DNA from: Nitrospirota bacterium
GTDB taxonomy: Bacteria > Nitrospirota > CAKKRA01 > 9FT-COMBO-42-15
NCBI GenBank assembly: GCA_023248415.1
Contig: JAHFEP010000014.1
Coordinates: 1-24,376 of the forward strand
Length of the DNA: 24,376 bases
Direction: 5' to 3'
The notes below the pieces were generated by a model. The model was not told the origin of the DNA, did not search any database, and worked only from the letters and a program-made list of their open reading frames with translations. The position numbers and the translations under genes were made by a program. This document shows positions 8,257 to 16,247 of the stretch, piece by piece. Position 1 is the stretch's first letter, and the number at the start of each line of letters is the position of its first letter.

Positions 8257-9261
8257 ATGAAGAAGATTAAAGTCGGCGTTATCGGTGTTGGTTATCTTGG
8301 CGAGCATCATGCACGGGTATACTCCCAGATTAAGGGAGTCGAGCTTGTTGGTGTTGTTGATATTGACAAGAACAAGGCTGATGAAATTGCAAGGAAGGTA
8401 GCCACCAAGCCATATTATGATTATAATGATATTATTGATTTGGTTGATGCAGTAAGCATAGTAGTTCCTACACGCTTTCATTATAAAATTGCCTATGACT
8501 TTTTAAAAAACGGTATAGATATCCTGCTTGAAAAGCCTATGACAACTACTGTCAGCGAGGCTGAGAAGCTCTTAAAGATAGCCAAGACAAAAAAACTTAT
8601 ACTTCAGATAGGCCATATTGAGCGGTATAACTCTGCTGTAAAGGCTTTAGAATCAATAATAGACAGGCCGATGTATATTGAATCAAGGAGATTTGGGCCG
8701 TTTGCAGACAGGGTCTCTGATGTAGATGTCATACTTGATATGATGATTCACGACATTGATATTGTTTTAAGCCTTGTAGATTCAGACATAAAATCTATTA
8801 AGGCAACAGGCGTCTCTGTTATGACATCGCATAATGATATTGCCAATGCGTATATAGAGTTTGAAAACGGCTGTGTTGCAAATCTGACTGTAAGCAGGAT
8901 GTCAATGGATAAGCTGCGAAAGATAAACATATACCAGCCTGAGACCTATATTACCCTTGACTATAAAGAGCAGGAGATTATCCTTCACAAAAGGATATGG
9001 AATAAAATACATGGCAGGATGGTTCCGGAGATAAGCACAGAAAATATAGACCTGATTAAAGAAGAGCCCTTGAAAACAGAATTGGCATCCTTCATTGAGT
9101 CAGTAAGAAAAAGAAAAAGACCAATTGTGTCAGGCGAGGAGGGCAAAAAGGCGCTGGAGGTTGCTCTTCTTGTATTAAAGGATACTAAGAAAAGGAGATT
9201 GCTTTTAGATGAAGATTCAAATGGTAGATTTAAAGGCACAATATCACGTCATAGAGGATGA
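8257..9261 (+). CDS. gnnA: Gfo/Idh/MocA-family oxidoreductase, probable UDP-GlcNAc 3-dehydrogenase GnnA
   Basis: An NAD-dependent sugar-nucleotide oxidoreductase of 334 residues. The Rossmann motif GVGYLG is at residues 10-15, the family EKP signature at E92-P94 and the catalytic-helix region QIGHIERYNSAV shortly after. The C-terminal beta-sheet domain runs to a basic tail. In Acidithiobacillus ferrooxidans GnnA oxidises the 3''-hydroxyl of UDP-GlcNAc, GnnB transaminates it, and the two genes lie between lpxA and lpxB. The same placement here, immediately followed by a DegT-type aminotransferase, is the basis for the call; the fold alone would not specify the substrate. The start has only a weak TAGGA Shine-Dalgarno. 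The end overlaps gnnB by 53 bases. Confidence 0.82.
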   Translation: MKKIKVGVIGVGYLGEHHARVYSQIKGVELVGVVDIDKNKADEIARKVATKPYYDYNDIIDLVDAVSIVVPTRFHYKIAYDFLKNGIDILLEKPMTTTVSEAEKLLKIAKTKKLILQIGHIERYNSAVKALESIIDRPMYIESRRFGPFADRVSDVDVILDMMIHDIDIVLSLVDSDIKSIKATGVSVMTSHNDIANAYIEFENGCVANLTVSRMSMDKLRKINIYQPETYITLDYKEQEIILHKRIWNKIHGRMVPEISTENIDLIKEEPLKTELASFIESVRKRKRPIVSGEEGKKALEVALLVLKDTKKRRLLLDEDSNGRFKGTISRHRG

Positions 9262-10306
9262 GATTGATGCAAAGATAAAAGAGATAATTCATAGCAGTCA
9301 TTTTATAATAGGAAACAATGTGGCAGAATTTGAAAGAGAGGCTGCCAGATACTATGATATAAAACACGCTGTCGGCGTTGCCTCTGGCACAGATGCCCTG
9401 CATCTTGCACTTCTTGCCTGCGGAATTGGCAAGGGCGATGAGGTTATTACCACTCCATTTACTTTTATAGCAACTGCCGAGGCTATTACCTACACAGGCG
9501 CGAGGCCTGTATTTGTGGATATTGATGAGAAGACATTTAATATAGATGTAAAAAAGATTGTAAAGGCCATAACCAAAAAGACAAAGGCGATCCTTCCTGT
9601 TCATCTCTTTGGCCTTTCTGCAGATATGGAGAAGATAAAAGGGTTTGCTGCTGAATATAAACTAAAGATAATTGAAGACTGCGCCCAGTCATTTGGCGCT
9701 GAATATAAAGGTAAAAAAACAGGCGCAATAAGCGACACAGGGTGCTTCAGCTTTTTTCCAAGTAAGAATCTCGGATGTTACGGCGACGGCGGAATGGTTA
9801 TTACGAATGACGATGACATCGCTGAAAGGATAAAGATACTTAGGAATCACGGACAGAAGGTAAGATACTACCATTCTGTTATCGGCTACAACAGCAGGCT
9901 TGATGAGATTCAGGCTGGTATTCTGAGGGTGAAATTAAAGAGAATTGATGAGTATAATGAAAAGAGGAGAAAGAACGCCAGCTTATATACTGAAAGGTTA
10001 AAAGGAGTCAATATTATTACACCCTCTGAACCTGAAGGATATTATCATGTATTTCATCAGTACAGCATAAGGACATCAAAAAGGGATTTGATTCAGAAAA
10101 AATTGGCTGATGAAGGCATTGCTTCTGCAATTTATTATCCAGTGCCGCTCCACCTTCAGGAATCTTATAAAGAGCTCGGATATAAAAATGGTGATTTTCC
10201 TGTGAGCGAGGCTGTTGCCTCTGATATCATATCTCTGCCAATGTATCCGGAATTGACAGCAGAACAGATAAACGAGGTATGCAAGGTAATAAAGGAGTCG
10301 CTATAG
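9209..10306 (+). CDS. gnnB: DegT/DnrJ/EryC1/StrS-family PLP aminotransferase, probable UDP-GlcNAc3N synthase GnnB
   Basis: A 365-residue fold-type I sugar aminotransferase. It shows MVDLKAQYHVIEDEID at the N-terminus, the GVASGTDALHLALLACGIG cofactor-phosphate loop, the PLP ring-stacking region EDCAQSFGAEYKGKKTG and the internal-aldimine lysine K186 in FFPSKNLGCYGDGG. With GnnA it would turn UDP-GlcNAc into UDP-2-acetamido-3-amino-glucose, the precursor of lipid A with amide-linked chains at both C2 and C3. The start at 9209 is preceded by AAAGGAG at 9191-9197 and gives the usual N-terminus, so the 53-base overlap with gnnA seems real and suggests translational coupling. Substrate assignment rests on gene context. 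Confidence 0.83.
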   Translation: MKIQMVDLKAQYHVIEDEIDAKIKEIIHSSHFIIGNNVAEFEREAARYYDIKHAVGVASGTDALHLALLACGIGKGDEVITTPFTFIATAEAITYTGARPVFVDIDEKTFNIDVKKIVKAITKKTKAILPVHLFGLSADMEKIKGFAAEYKLKIIEDCAQSFGAEYKGKKTGAISDTGCFSFFPSKNLGCYGDGGMVITNDDDIAERIKILRNHGQKVRYYHSVIGYNSRLDEIQAGILRVKLKRIDEYNEKRRKNASLYTERLKGVNIITPSEPEGYYHVFHQYSIRTSKRDLIQKKLADEGIASAIYYPVPLHLQESYKELGYKNGDFPVSEAVASDIISLPMYPELTAEQINEVCKVIKESL

Positions 10307-11442
10307 AAAGTAACAGTAAAAATATAATGATTATTGCAGGCGAGGCGTCAGGCGATGTTCACGGCGCCAATCTTGCAAAGGAGCTTTACAGGCTTAAACC
10401 TGATTTAAAGATATTCGGCCTTGGCAGCGAAAGGATGCGCCATGCAGGCGTAGAGACTATATATGATATAAAAGATATTTCTGTTGTTGGCGTTACTGAG
10501 GTTATACCTCGCCTATTTTCTATCTGGAAGGTATACAGAGGATTATCTTCCATTATCAGGAAAGAGCCTCCGGATCTCTTAGTGCTGATAGATTTTCCTG
10601 ACTTCAACCTCATGCTCGCCAAGGTTGCAAAGAAGGCGGGTGTGCCAATCGTATATTACATAAGCCCGCAGGTCTGGGCATGGCGTTCAGGCAGGATAAA
10701 CAAGATTGCAAGGCTTGTTAAAAAGATTTTAGTAATACTCCCTTTTGAAGCGAAGATATATAAAAAAGCAGGGGTTGAGTGTGAATTTGTAGGCCATCCT
10801 TTATTAGATGAGGTTATACCCAAGTATAGCAAAAGGGATGCTGTAAAGAGGTTCGGTTTGAAGGCAAATAAACCTGTATTCGGCCTTCTTCCCGGCAGCA
10901 GGAGAAACGAAATATATTTCCTGCTTGAGCCGATGCTAAAGACTGCTGCGCTTATTAAAGATAAAATACCAGATGCGCAGTTCATACTCCCTGTTGCACA
11001 TGGCTTAGACTTTGTTAAAATCAGAAATGATGCTGAAAAAAGCGGTGTACATATAAATGTAATTGATGACAATGCAGTTGATGCAATGAATATCTCGGAT
11101 ATGATAATTGTCGCATCAGGAACAGCTACGCTTCAGGCAGCTATCATCGGCGTGCCGATGGTTATTTTATATAAGATTTCATTAATCAGTTATTTTATAG
11201 CAAGGCTTCTTGTTGATGTAAAGGACATTGGTCTTGTAAATATTGTTGCAGGAAAAAGGATAGTCCCGGAATTACTGCAGAAGGATGTGAACCCTGAAAT
11301 GATATTCAGGACATTCTGGAATATTTATGGCAAATCTGATAAATATCAAAAGACCAAAGAGGAGCTTAAAAAGGTCAGAATAAAACTTGGCAAGAGCGGC
11401 GCATCAAAAAAGGCTGCGGTTTCTATATTAAAGATATTATGA
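10279..11442 (+). CDS. lpxB: Lipid-A-disaccharide synthase LpxB (start uncertain)
   Basis: A GT19 glycosyltransferase that joins lipid X and UDP-diacylglucosamine (or their diamino versions) into the beta-1,6 disaccharide. It shows the N-terminal IMIIAGEASGDVHGANLAKE, ISPQVWAWRSGRINKIARLV, FVGHPLLDEV, LLPGSRRNEI and the donor-site ASGTATLQAAIIGVPMVILY. The first ATG (10279) is 28 bases inside gnnB and lacks a spaced Shine-Dalgarno. The strong AAAGGAG at 10291-10297 instead points to an in-frame ATA at 10303 that overlaps the gnnB stop (ATAG); the next ATG, at 10327, is 29 bases away. The product is 371-387 residues depending on start. The end overlaps msbA by 4 bases (ATGA). Confidence 0.94.
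   Translation: MQGNKGVAIESNSKNIMIIAGEASGDVHGANLAKELYRLKPDLKIFGLGSERMRHAGVETIYDIKDISVVGVTEVIPRLFSIWKVYRGLSSIIRKEPPDLLVLIDFPDFNLMLAKVAKKAGVPIVYYISPQVWAWRSGRINKIARLVKKILVILPFEAKIYKKAGVECEFVGHPLLDEVIPKYSKRDAVKRFGLKANKPVFGLLPGSRRNEIYFLLEPMLKTAALIKDKIPDAQFILPVAHGLDFVKIRNDAEKSGVHINVIDDNAVDAMNISDMIIVASGTATLQAAIIGVPMVILYKISLISYFIARLLVDVKDIGLVNIVAGKRIVPELLQKDVNPEMIFRTFWNIYGKSDKYQKTKEELKKVRIKLGKSGASKKAAVSILKIL
10291..10306 (+). promoter_or_regulatory. Ribosome binding site with possible AUA start of lpxB
   Basis: AAAGGAG at 10291-10297 is followed after 5 bases by ATA (10303-10305) in the lpxB frame; bases 10304-10306 are the TAG stop of gnnB. The spacing and stop/start overlap are what one expects of a coupled start, except for the non-canonical codon. 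Upstream ATG 10279 has only GAGG one base away, and downstream ATG 10327 is too far. Confidence 0.4.
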
Positions 11443-13205
11443 ATCTATATCTAAGACTATTAAGATATGTAAAACCATACTGGGTGAAGCTGTTCATGGC
11501 AGTGGTATGCACACTTGTTGTTTCGCTTATGATGCCTGTTCTTTCATATCTTGTGAAACCCTTTCTTGACGATGTTTTTATCAAAAAAAATATTGCAATG
11601 CTGTATAATCTTGTTGCTGTTTTGCCTGTGCTGTACCTAATAAACAGCCTCTCTGCATACGGCCAGTCCTTTTTTATGGGATATGCCGGTTCAAGGGTGC
11701 TAATGGATATAAGAAATGATTTGTATGAGCATATTATTAATCTTCCATTGAATATATACAATAAAAAATCAACAGGCAAGCTGATGTCAAAGATTATAAA
11801 TGATGTAAACCTTATGCAGGGGGCTGCAACATCTGTTATTAAAGACCTTCTTCAGCACAGCCTGACAATAATAGGCCTTGTTAGTGTTGCCTTTTATCAA
11901 AATTGGAGGCTTGCATCAATATCGGTTCTGGTAATGCCATTTGCCTTTTATTTACTTGTTACCTTAGGCCGCCGCTTAAGAAAGATAAGCAAAAAGGGGC
12001 AGGAGAGGATTGCAGACATTACATCCATATTGCAGGAGACCTTTTCAGGCATAAGAATCGTTAAGGGTTTTGGGATGGAGGATTTTGAAGCAAAAAGGTT
12101 CAGAGAGCATAATAGAGGTTATTTTAATATAACCATTAAAGGTATAAGGGTTTCTGAGATTACCTCGCCATTAATAGAATTTTTGGGCGCCTTAGGCGCA
12201 GTAGTAGTTGTTTATTACGGAGGGATGAAGGTTATAAATGAGGAGATGACCGCAGGGACATTCTTTTCCTTTTTAGTTGCAGTCGGCTTTATGTACAGGC
12301 CTGTAAAGGCATTAAGCAAGACAAACAACACATTACAGCAGGCCCTTGCAGCAGCAGAACGTGTCTTCACAATATTGGATATACCCACTGAAAAGAATCT
12401 TGAGAGAAAGGATTCAATAGAGCTTGCTCCTTTAAAACATGAAATAGTGTTCAAAGATGTTTTTTTCAGGTACGAGTCATCTGAAGATGATGTATTGGCA
12501 GGTGTAAATCTGACTATAAAAAAAGGAGAGGTTATTGCCTTTGTTGGCACAAGCGGCGGAGGAAAGACAACGCTTGTAAATCTGATACCGCGTTTTTTTG
12601 AGCCGACAGCAGGCGCAATTTTTATAGACGATGTTAATATTGGCAATGTTTTCCTCAACTCACTCAGGAATCAGATAAGTATTGTCAGTCAGGATGTAAT
12701 GCTATTTAATGATACTGTTAGAAATAATATTGCCTACGGCAGGTTTGATGTATCGCTTGAGAAGGTAATTGATGCAGCAAAGGCAGCTTATGCCCATCAA
12801 TTTATAATAAAGATGCCACAGGGATACGATACTATAATAGGTGAAAGGGGTGTAAGATTATCAGGCGGAGAGAAGCAGAGGATAGCAATAGCAAGGGCAA
12901 TATTAAAGGACTCGCCCATACTTATTCTGGATGAGGCAACATCATCCCTTGATACTGAGTCTGAATTTATGGTTCAGAAGGCGCTTGAGAATTTAATGAA
13001 AAACAGGACAACCTTTGTTATTGCCCACAGGCTTTCAACTATCCAGCATGCTAACAGGATTGCAGTTGTTGAGAACGGCAGGATAAATGAGATAGGCAGG
13101 CACGATGAGCTTTTAAAGAGCAGCGGCCTTTACAAAAAACTCTATCAAATGCAGTTCAGGGATGAAAAAGAAAGTCAACCTGATTTGGCTATTTCAGAAG
13201 GTTAA
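11439..13205 (+). CDS. msbA: Lipid A export ABC transporter MsbA
   Basis: A half-size ABC exporter (588 residues) that flips lipid A-core across the inner membrane. The N-terminal six-helix transmembrane domain (about 1-315) contains NLPLNIYNKKSTGKLMSKI and LQETFSGIRIVKGFGMEDFE coupling regions. The nucleotide-binding domain has Walker A GTSGGGKT at 370-377, signature LSGGE at 474-478 and Walker B LILDEA with D498 and catalytic E499, followed by the H-loop VIAHRLSTIQHANRI. Its place directly after lpxB and within the lipid A operon makes MsbA the best reading among homologous multidrug exporters. Confidence 0.92.
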   Translation: MNLYLRLLRYVKPYWVKLFMAVVCTLVVSLMMPVLSYLVKPFLDDVFIKKNIAMLYNLVAVLPVLYLINSLSAYGQSFFMGYAGSRVLMDIRNDLYEHIINLPLNIYNKKSTGKLMSKIINDVNLMQGAATSVIKDLLQHSLTIIGLVSVAFYQNWRLASISVLVMPFAFYLLVTLGRRLRKISKKGQERIADITSILQETFSGIRIVKGFGMEDFEAKRFREHNRGYFNITIKGIRVSEITSPLIEFLGALGAVVVVYYGGMKVINEEMTAGTFFSFLVAVGFMYRPVKALSKTNNTLQQALAAAERVFTILDIPTEKNLERKDSIELAPLKHEIVFKDVFFRYESSEDDVLAGVNLTIKKGEVIAFVGTSGGGKTTLVNLIPRFFEPTAGAIFIDDVNIGNVFLNSLRNQISIVSQDVMLFNDTVRNNIAYGRFDVSLEKVIDAAKAAYAHQFIIKMPQGYDTIIGERGVRLSGGEKQRIAIARAILKDSPILILDEATSSLDTESEFMVQKALENLMKNRTTFVIAHRLSTIQHANRIAVVENGRINEIGRHDELLKSSGLYKKLYQMQFRDEKESQPDLAISEG

Positions 13206-13207
13206 TC

Positions 13208-13696
13208 ATGATGCGAAAGATTTCTGATTTCATAATGCTGAATATCCTTCCTTTATTAACCAGCCTTCTTCTAAGGCTTGTTGCAATGACACTCAGGATA
13301 AGGATTATAACAACAAGCTATATTGATGAATTGCAGAAGAATGGCGAGAATGCAATCTTCGCCTTTTGGCATGGAAGGCTTCTCCTTATGCCATTTGCAT
13401 ACAAAAGTAATAAGGGCGCTTATATCATGATAAGCAGGCACAGGGACGGCGAGTTTGTAAGCAGGGCAGTAAAATACCTTGGAATCAGATCTGTGCGCGG
13501 GTCCACAACAAGGGGCGGCATCTCTGCATTTAAGAAACTCATTGATCTGACTGACGAAGGTTATGATATTGCCTTTACGCCAGACGGCCCAAAAGGGCCA
13601 AAATACAAGGTACAGATGGGTATAATTGAGCTTGCAAAGCTCACAGGAAAGCCGATTATACCTCTTACATACAGCGCATCAAAAAAAAAATCCTAA
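13208..13696 (+). CDS. DUF374 lysophospholipid/lipid A acyltransferase (LpxJ-like), zero-frame N-terminal part, interrupted by frameshift
   Basis: The first 162 residues of a DUF374 (COG2121) acyltransferase, a membrane-associated family related to the PlsC superfamily. Family features are ENAIFAFWHGRLLLMPFAYK, the ISRHRDGEFVSRAVKYLG block with an HxDGE-type active site, RGSTTRGGISAFKKL and IAFTPDGPKGPKYKVQMG. The zero frame runs into TAA at 13694 just after a ten-A run (13681-13690), with 13690 onward remaining open in the -1 frame to 13869. Joined, the product would be about 222 residues, normal for the family. As I recall the literature, the epsilonproteobacterial late acyltransferase LpxJ belongs to DUF374, so a role in adding a secondary acyl chain to lipid A fits this location, but is inference. 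Whether the gene is active depends on whether the shift is a sequencing artefact, is bypassed by slippage, or is real. Confidence 0.8.
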   Translation: MMRKISDFIMLNILPLLTSLLLRLVAMTLRIRIITTSYIDELQKNGENAIFAFWHGRLLLMPFAYKSNKGAYIMISRHRDGEFVSRAVKYLGIRSVRGSTTRGGISAFKKLIDLTDEGYDIAFTPDGPKGPKYKVQMGIIELAKLTGKPIIPLTYSASKKKS

Positions 13697-13869
13697 GCTC
13701 ATGGGACAGCTTTATAATACCATATCCATTTTCAAAAACAGTCATCATCTTTGGTGAACCAGTAATGGTTGATAAAGGCTCTGACAAAGAACAGCTTGAG
13801 GCAAAGAGAAAGGAGCTTGAGGAAAAGCTGATTGCCATAACAAAAAGGGCTGACGAATTCTGGAAATAA
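13690..13869 (+). pseudogene. C-terminal part of the DUF374 acyltransferase in the -1 frame
   Basis: Read from 13690 the sequence gives ILSSWDSFIIPYPFSKTVII, FGEPVMVDKG and a charged helical tail ending in ADEFWK at TAA 13867-13869. This is the expected continuation of a DUF374 protein after its SASKKK segment. It fills the space exactly up to the waaA start at 13873 and has no start codon or Shine-Dalgarno of its own. One additional A in the upstream ten-A run, or a -1 slip on it, restores a single open frame. Confidence 0.75.
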
Positions 13870-13872
13870 CAA

Positions 13873-15162
13873 ATGTATCTGCTATATAACCTTCTCATCT
13901 ATCTTTTAATCCCAATAATCCTTCCGTATTTTATCTTTAGATTTTTTACAAAGAAGAAATACCGCTCTGGCATCATGGAAAGGCTTGGATATTATCCTGA
14001 AGAAAGGCTCAGCAGGATAGCTGAGAAAGAAGTGATATGGTTTCATTCTGTGTCAGTAGGCGAGGTGATTGCGGCGATACCACTTGTCTTAGAATTAAAA
14101 AAGAGATTTCCTAAGCATTCCCTTGTTATGTCCACTGTAACTGATACAGGAAGGGAGACTGCTATTAATAAAATGCCATTTCTTGATGCTGTTATCTTCT
14201 TTCCCTTTGATTTTACCTTTTCTGTTAATATGGCAATTGATAAGATTAAACCTGAAATATTTATTATGCTTGAAACAGAGATATGGCCTAATTTTTTAAG
14301 GGCGGTAAATAAAAAAGGAATACCTGCAATACTTATTAACGGCCGCATATCAGACAGGTCATATAAACGATATCTATCAGCCAGATTTTTTATTAAAGAG
14401 GTTCTAAAAAATATCTCTGCCTTTGGGATGCAGAGCGCTGCTGATACAGAACGGATTATTAATATGGGTGCTGATAAGGAAAAAGTTGTAAGGACAGGCA
14501 ATCTTAAATTTGAACACGAGGCAAGAGATGTATCATCTGATACTGTAAAAAGACTTAAAGAGTCTTTAAATATTATAGAAGATAAAGATATAATCATTGC
14601 AGGCAGCACGCACAGGGGCGAGGATGAGGAGATAGTAAAGGCATATCTAACAATAATCAAGGCAATTCGTGAATTGCCTCTGCTGATAATTGCGCCGAGA
14701 CATTTAGACAGGCTCTCTGAGATAGAAGATATCTTGAAAAGATACAATCTCTCCTTTATCAGAAAGACAATGATAAAAAAGGGAGAGGCTTCATCAAAAT
14801 ATTCTGTTATTCTTCTTGATACAATTGGTGAGCTGTCAATACTCTATTCCATTGCCTCTGTTGTATTTGTTGGAGGAAGCCTTGTGCCAGTAGGCGGACA
14901 CAATATATTAGAGCCTGCTTTATATAAAAGACCTGTGCTTTTTGGGCAGTATATGCACAATTTCAGGGAGATAGCAGATGGATTTAAGAATAGAGGCGCT
15001 GCAATAGAAGTAGCTGATTCAGGTGCAATGGCAAGGGATATTATCAATATCTTAAACAATCCTGATGTCGGAAAAGAATTAGGTGAAAGAGGGTTTTCTC
15101 TTATTATTGAAAACAGAGGGGCGCTTGAAAAGAGTATAGGATTGATTGAAAGATTTTTATAA
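13873..15162 (+). CDS. waaA: 3-deoxy-D-manno-octulosonic acid (Kdo) transferase WaaA/KdtA
   Basis: A GT-B (GT30) transferase that adds one or more Kdo residues to the lipid A precursor at the cytoplasmic face of the inner membrane. It has 429 residues, the normal length. An N-terminal membrane anchor (MYLLYNLLIYLLIPIILPYF) precedes FHSVSVGEVIAAIPLVLEL, in which E64 is the proposed catalytic base. The GRISDRSYKRY region, IAGSTHRGEDEEIV in the donor domain and VFVGGSLVPVGGHNILEPAL near the C-terminus are all diagnostic. It starts 3 bases after the end of the DUF374 frame. How many Kdo units it adds cannot be told from the sequence. Confidence 0.95.
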   Translation: MYLLYNLLIYLLIPIILPYFIFRFFTKKKYRSGIMERLGYYPEERLSRIAEKEVIWFHSVSVGEVIAAIPLVLELKKRFPKHSLVMSTVTDTGRETAINKMPFLDAVIFFPFDFTFSVNMAIDKIKPEIFIMLETEIWPNFLRAVNKKGIPAILINGRISDRSYKRYLSARFFIKEVLKNISAFGMQSAADTERIINMGADKEKVVRTGNLKFEHEARDVSSDTVKRLKESLNIIEDKDIIIAGSTHRGEDEEIVKAYLTIIKAIRELPLLIIAPRHLDRLSEIEDILKRYNLSFIRKTMIKKGEASSKYSVILLDTIGELSILYSIASVVFVGGSLVPVGGHNILEPALYKRPVLFGQYMHNFREIADGFKNRGAAIEVADSGAMARDIINILNNPDVGKELGERGFSLIIENRGALEKSIGLIERFL

Positions 15163-15164
15163 CT

Positions 15165-16247
15165 ATGAGCTTTTTTGATGAAATAAGAAAAGGTATTTTT
15201 TATAAAGATGCCGGGCATTATATTAGGATAATACTGTTTCCGCTCTTACTTTTATCCTTTCTTTATGATGTTATTTTGAGAATAAGGCTGCTCTTTTACT
15301 CAACAGGCATTATCAAGAAGCAACAACTAAGCGCAAAGGTGATAAGCGTAGGAAATCTGACAGTAGGTGGAACAGGAAAGACGCCTATGGTTATTGCACT
15401 TGCTGAAATCCTGATGAAGAATAATAAGAAGGCAGCGATATTAAGCAGGGGATATAAGTCACAGGACGAGGGAAGGTTAAAGATTGTTTCTGATGGCAAG
15501 GGGGTAAAATTAGATACTGCATCTGCAGGAGATGAGCCATATCTTATAGCAGAAAGGCTAAAAGGCGCTCCTGTATTAATCTGTTCTGACAGATACGAAT
15601 CCGGAAGATATGCAATAGAAAATTTTGACGCTGATACAATTATTCTTGACGACGGTTTTCAAAATCTTGCCATTAAGAAGAATATAGACATACTCTTGAT
15701 TGATGCAATGAATCCATTTGGGAATGCTCATCTCCTGCCGAGAGGGATACTAAGAGAACCTTTTTCAGCCATTAAAAGGGCAGATATTGTTATAATTACA
15801 AAGGCTGATTATCCCAAAAATGTTCCTAACATAGTAAATTGCATAAGATTATATAATGAACATGCCCCTATATTTAAGGCAGTTTATAAGCCTTCTATAC
15901 TTGTAAATATAGCAACAGGCAGGAAAGAGGGCATAAATAGCCTTAATAATAAATCAGTGTCAATCTTTTCAGGCATTGCAAATCCATTGTCATTCAGTTA
16001 TCTTATTAAGAATACAGGTGCGACTATTGTTGAAGAATTTGTTTTTAATGACCATCATTCATATATAAGAGGTGATTTAGGCAAAATTGTTGGCAGTAAA
16101 GCTAAGGATATTGATATGATAATCACAACAGAGAAGGACGCAGTAAAGATAAGAGGATTAATTAAAGAAGATGTTAATATCTGGGCAGTAAGGATAGATT
16201 TATCTATTGATGACATTTCTGAATTAGAAAGGCTTTTATTAAATTGA
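15165..16247 (+). CDS. lpxK: Tetraacyldisaccharide 4'-kinase LpxK
   Basis: A membrane-associated P-loop kinase that phosphorylates the 4' position of the tetraacyl disaccharide to give lipid IVA. The 360-residue protein has a hydrophobic N-terminal helix (IILFPLLLLSFLYDVIL), the P-loop GNLTVGGTGKT at 63-73 with K72 and T73, LSRGYKS, GDEPYLIAERL, and the catalytic-loop region ILDDGFQNLAIKKNIDILLI followed by LLPRGILREP. It starts 2 bases after the waaA stop. Its stop overlaps the TTG start of the next gene by 4 bases (TTGA). Confidence 0.95.
   Translation: MSFFDEIRKGIFYKDAGHYIRIILFPLLLLSFLYDVILRIRLLFYSTGIIKKQQLSAKVISVGNLTVGGTGKTPMVIALAEILMKNNKKAAILSRGYKSQDEGRLKIVSDGKGVKLDTASAGDEPYLIAERLKGAPVLICSDRYESGRYAIENFDADTIILDDGFQNLAIKKNIDILLIDAMNPFGNAHLLPRGILREPFSAIKRADIVIITKADYPKNVPNIVNCIRLYNEHAPIFKAVYKPSILVNIATGRKEGINSLNNKSVSIFSGIANPLSFSYLIKNTGATIVEEFVFNDHHSYIRGDLGKIVGSKAKDIDMIITTEKDAVKIRGLIKEDVNIWAVRIDLSIDDISELERLLLN

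Noticed and set aside
14043..14747. 234-codon open frame on the minus strand
   Set aside because: Lies wholly opposite waaA, which has clear catalytic motifs; composition mirrors the sense codons and there is no plausible ribosome site. Other minus-strand frames across the window were dismissed for the same reason.
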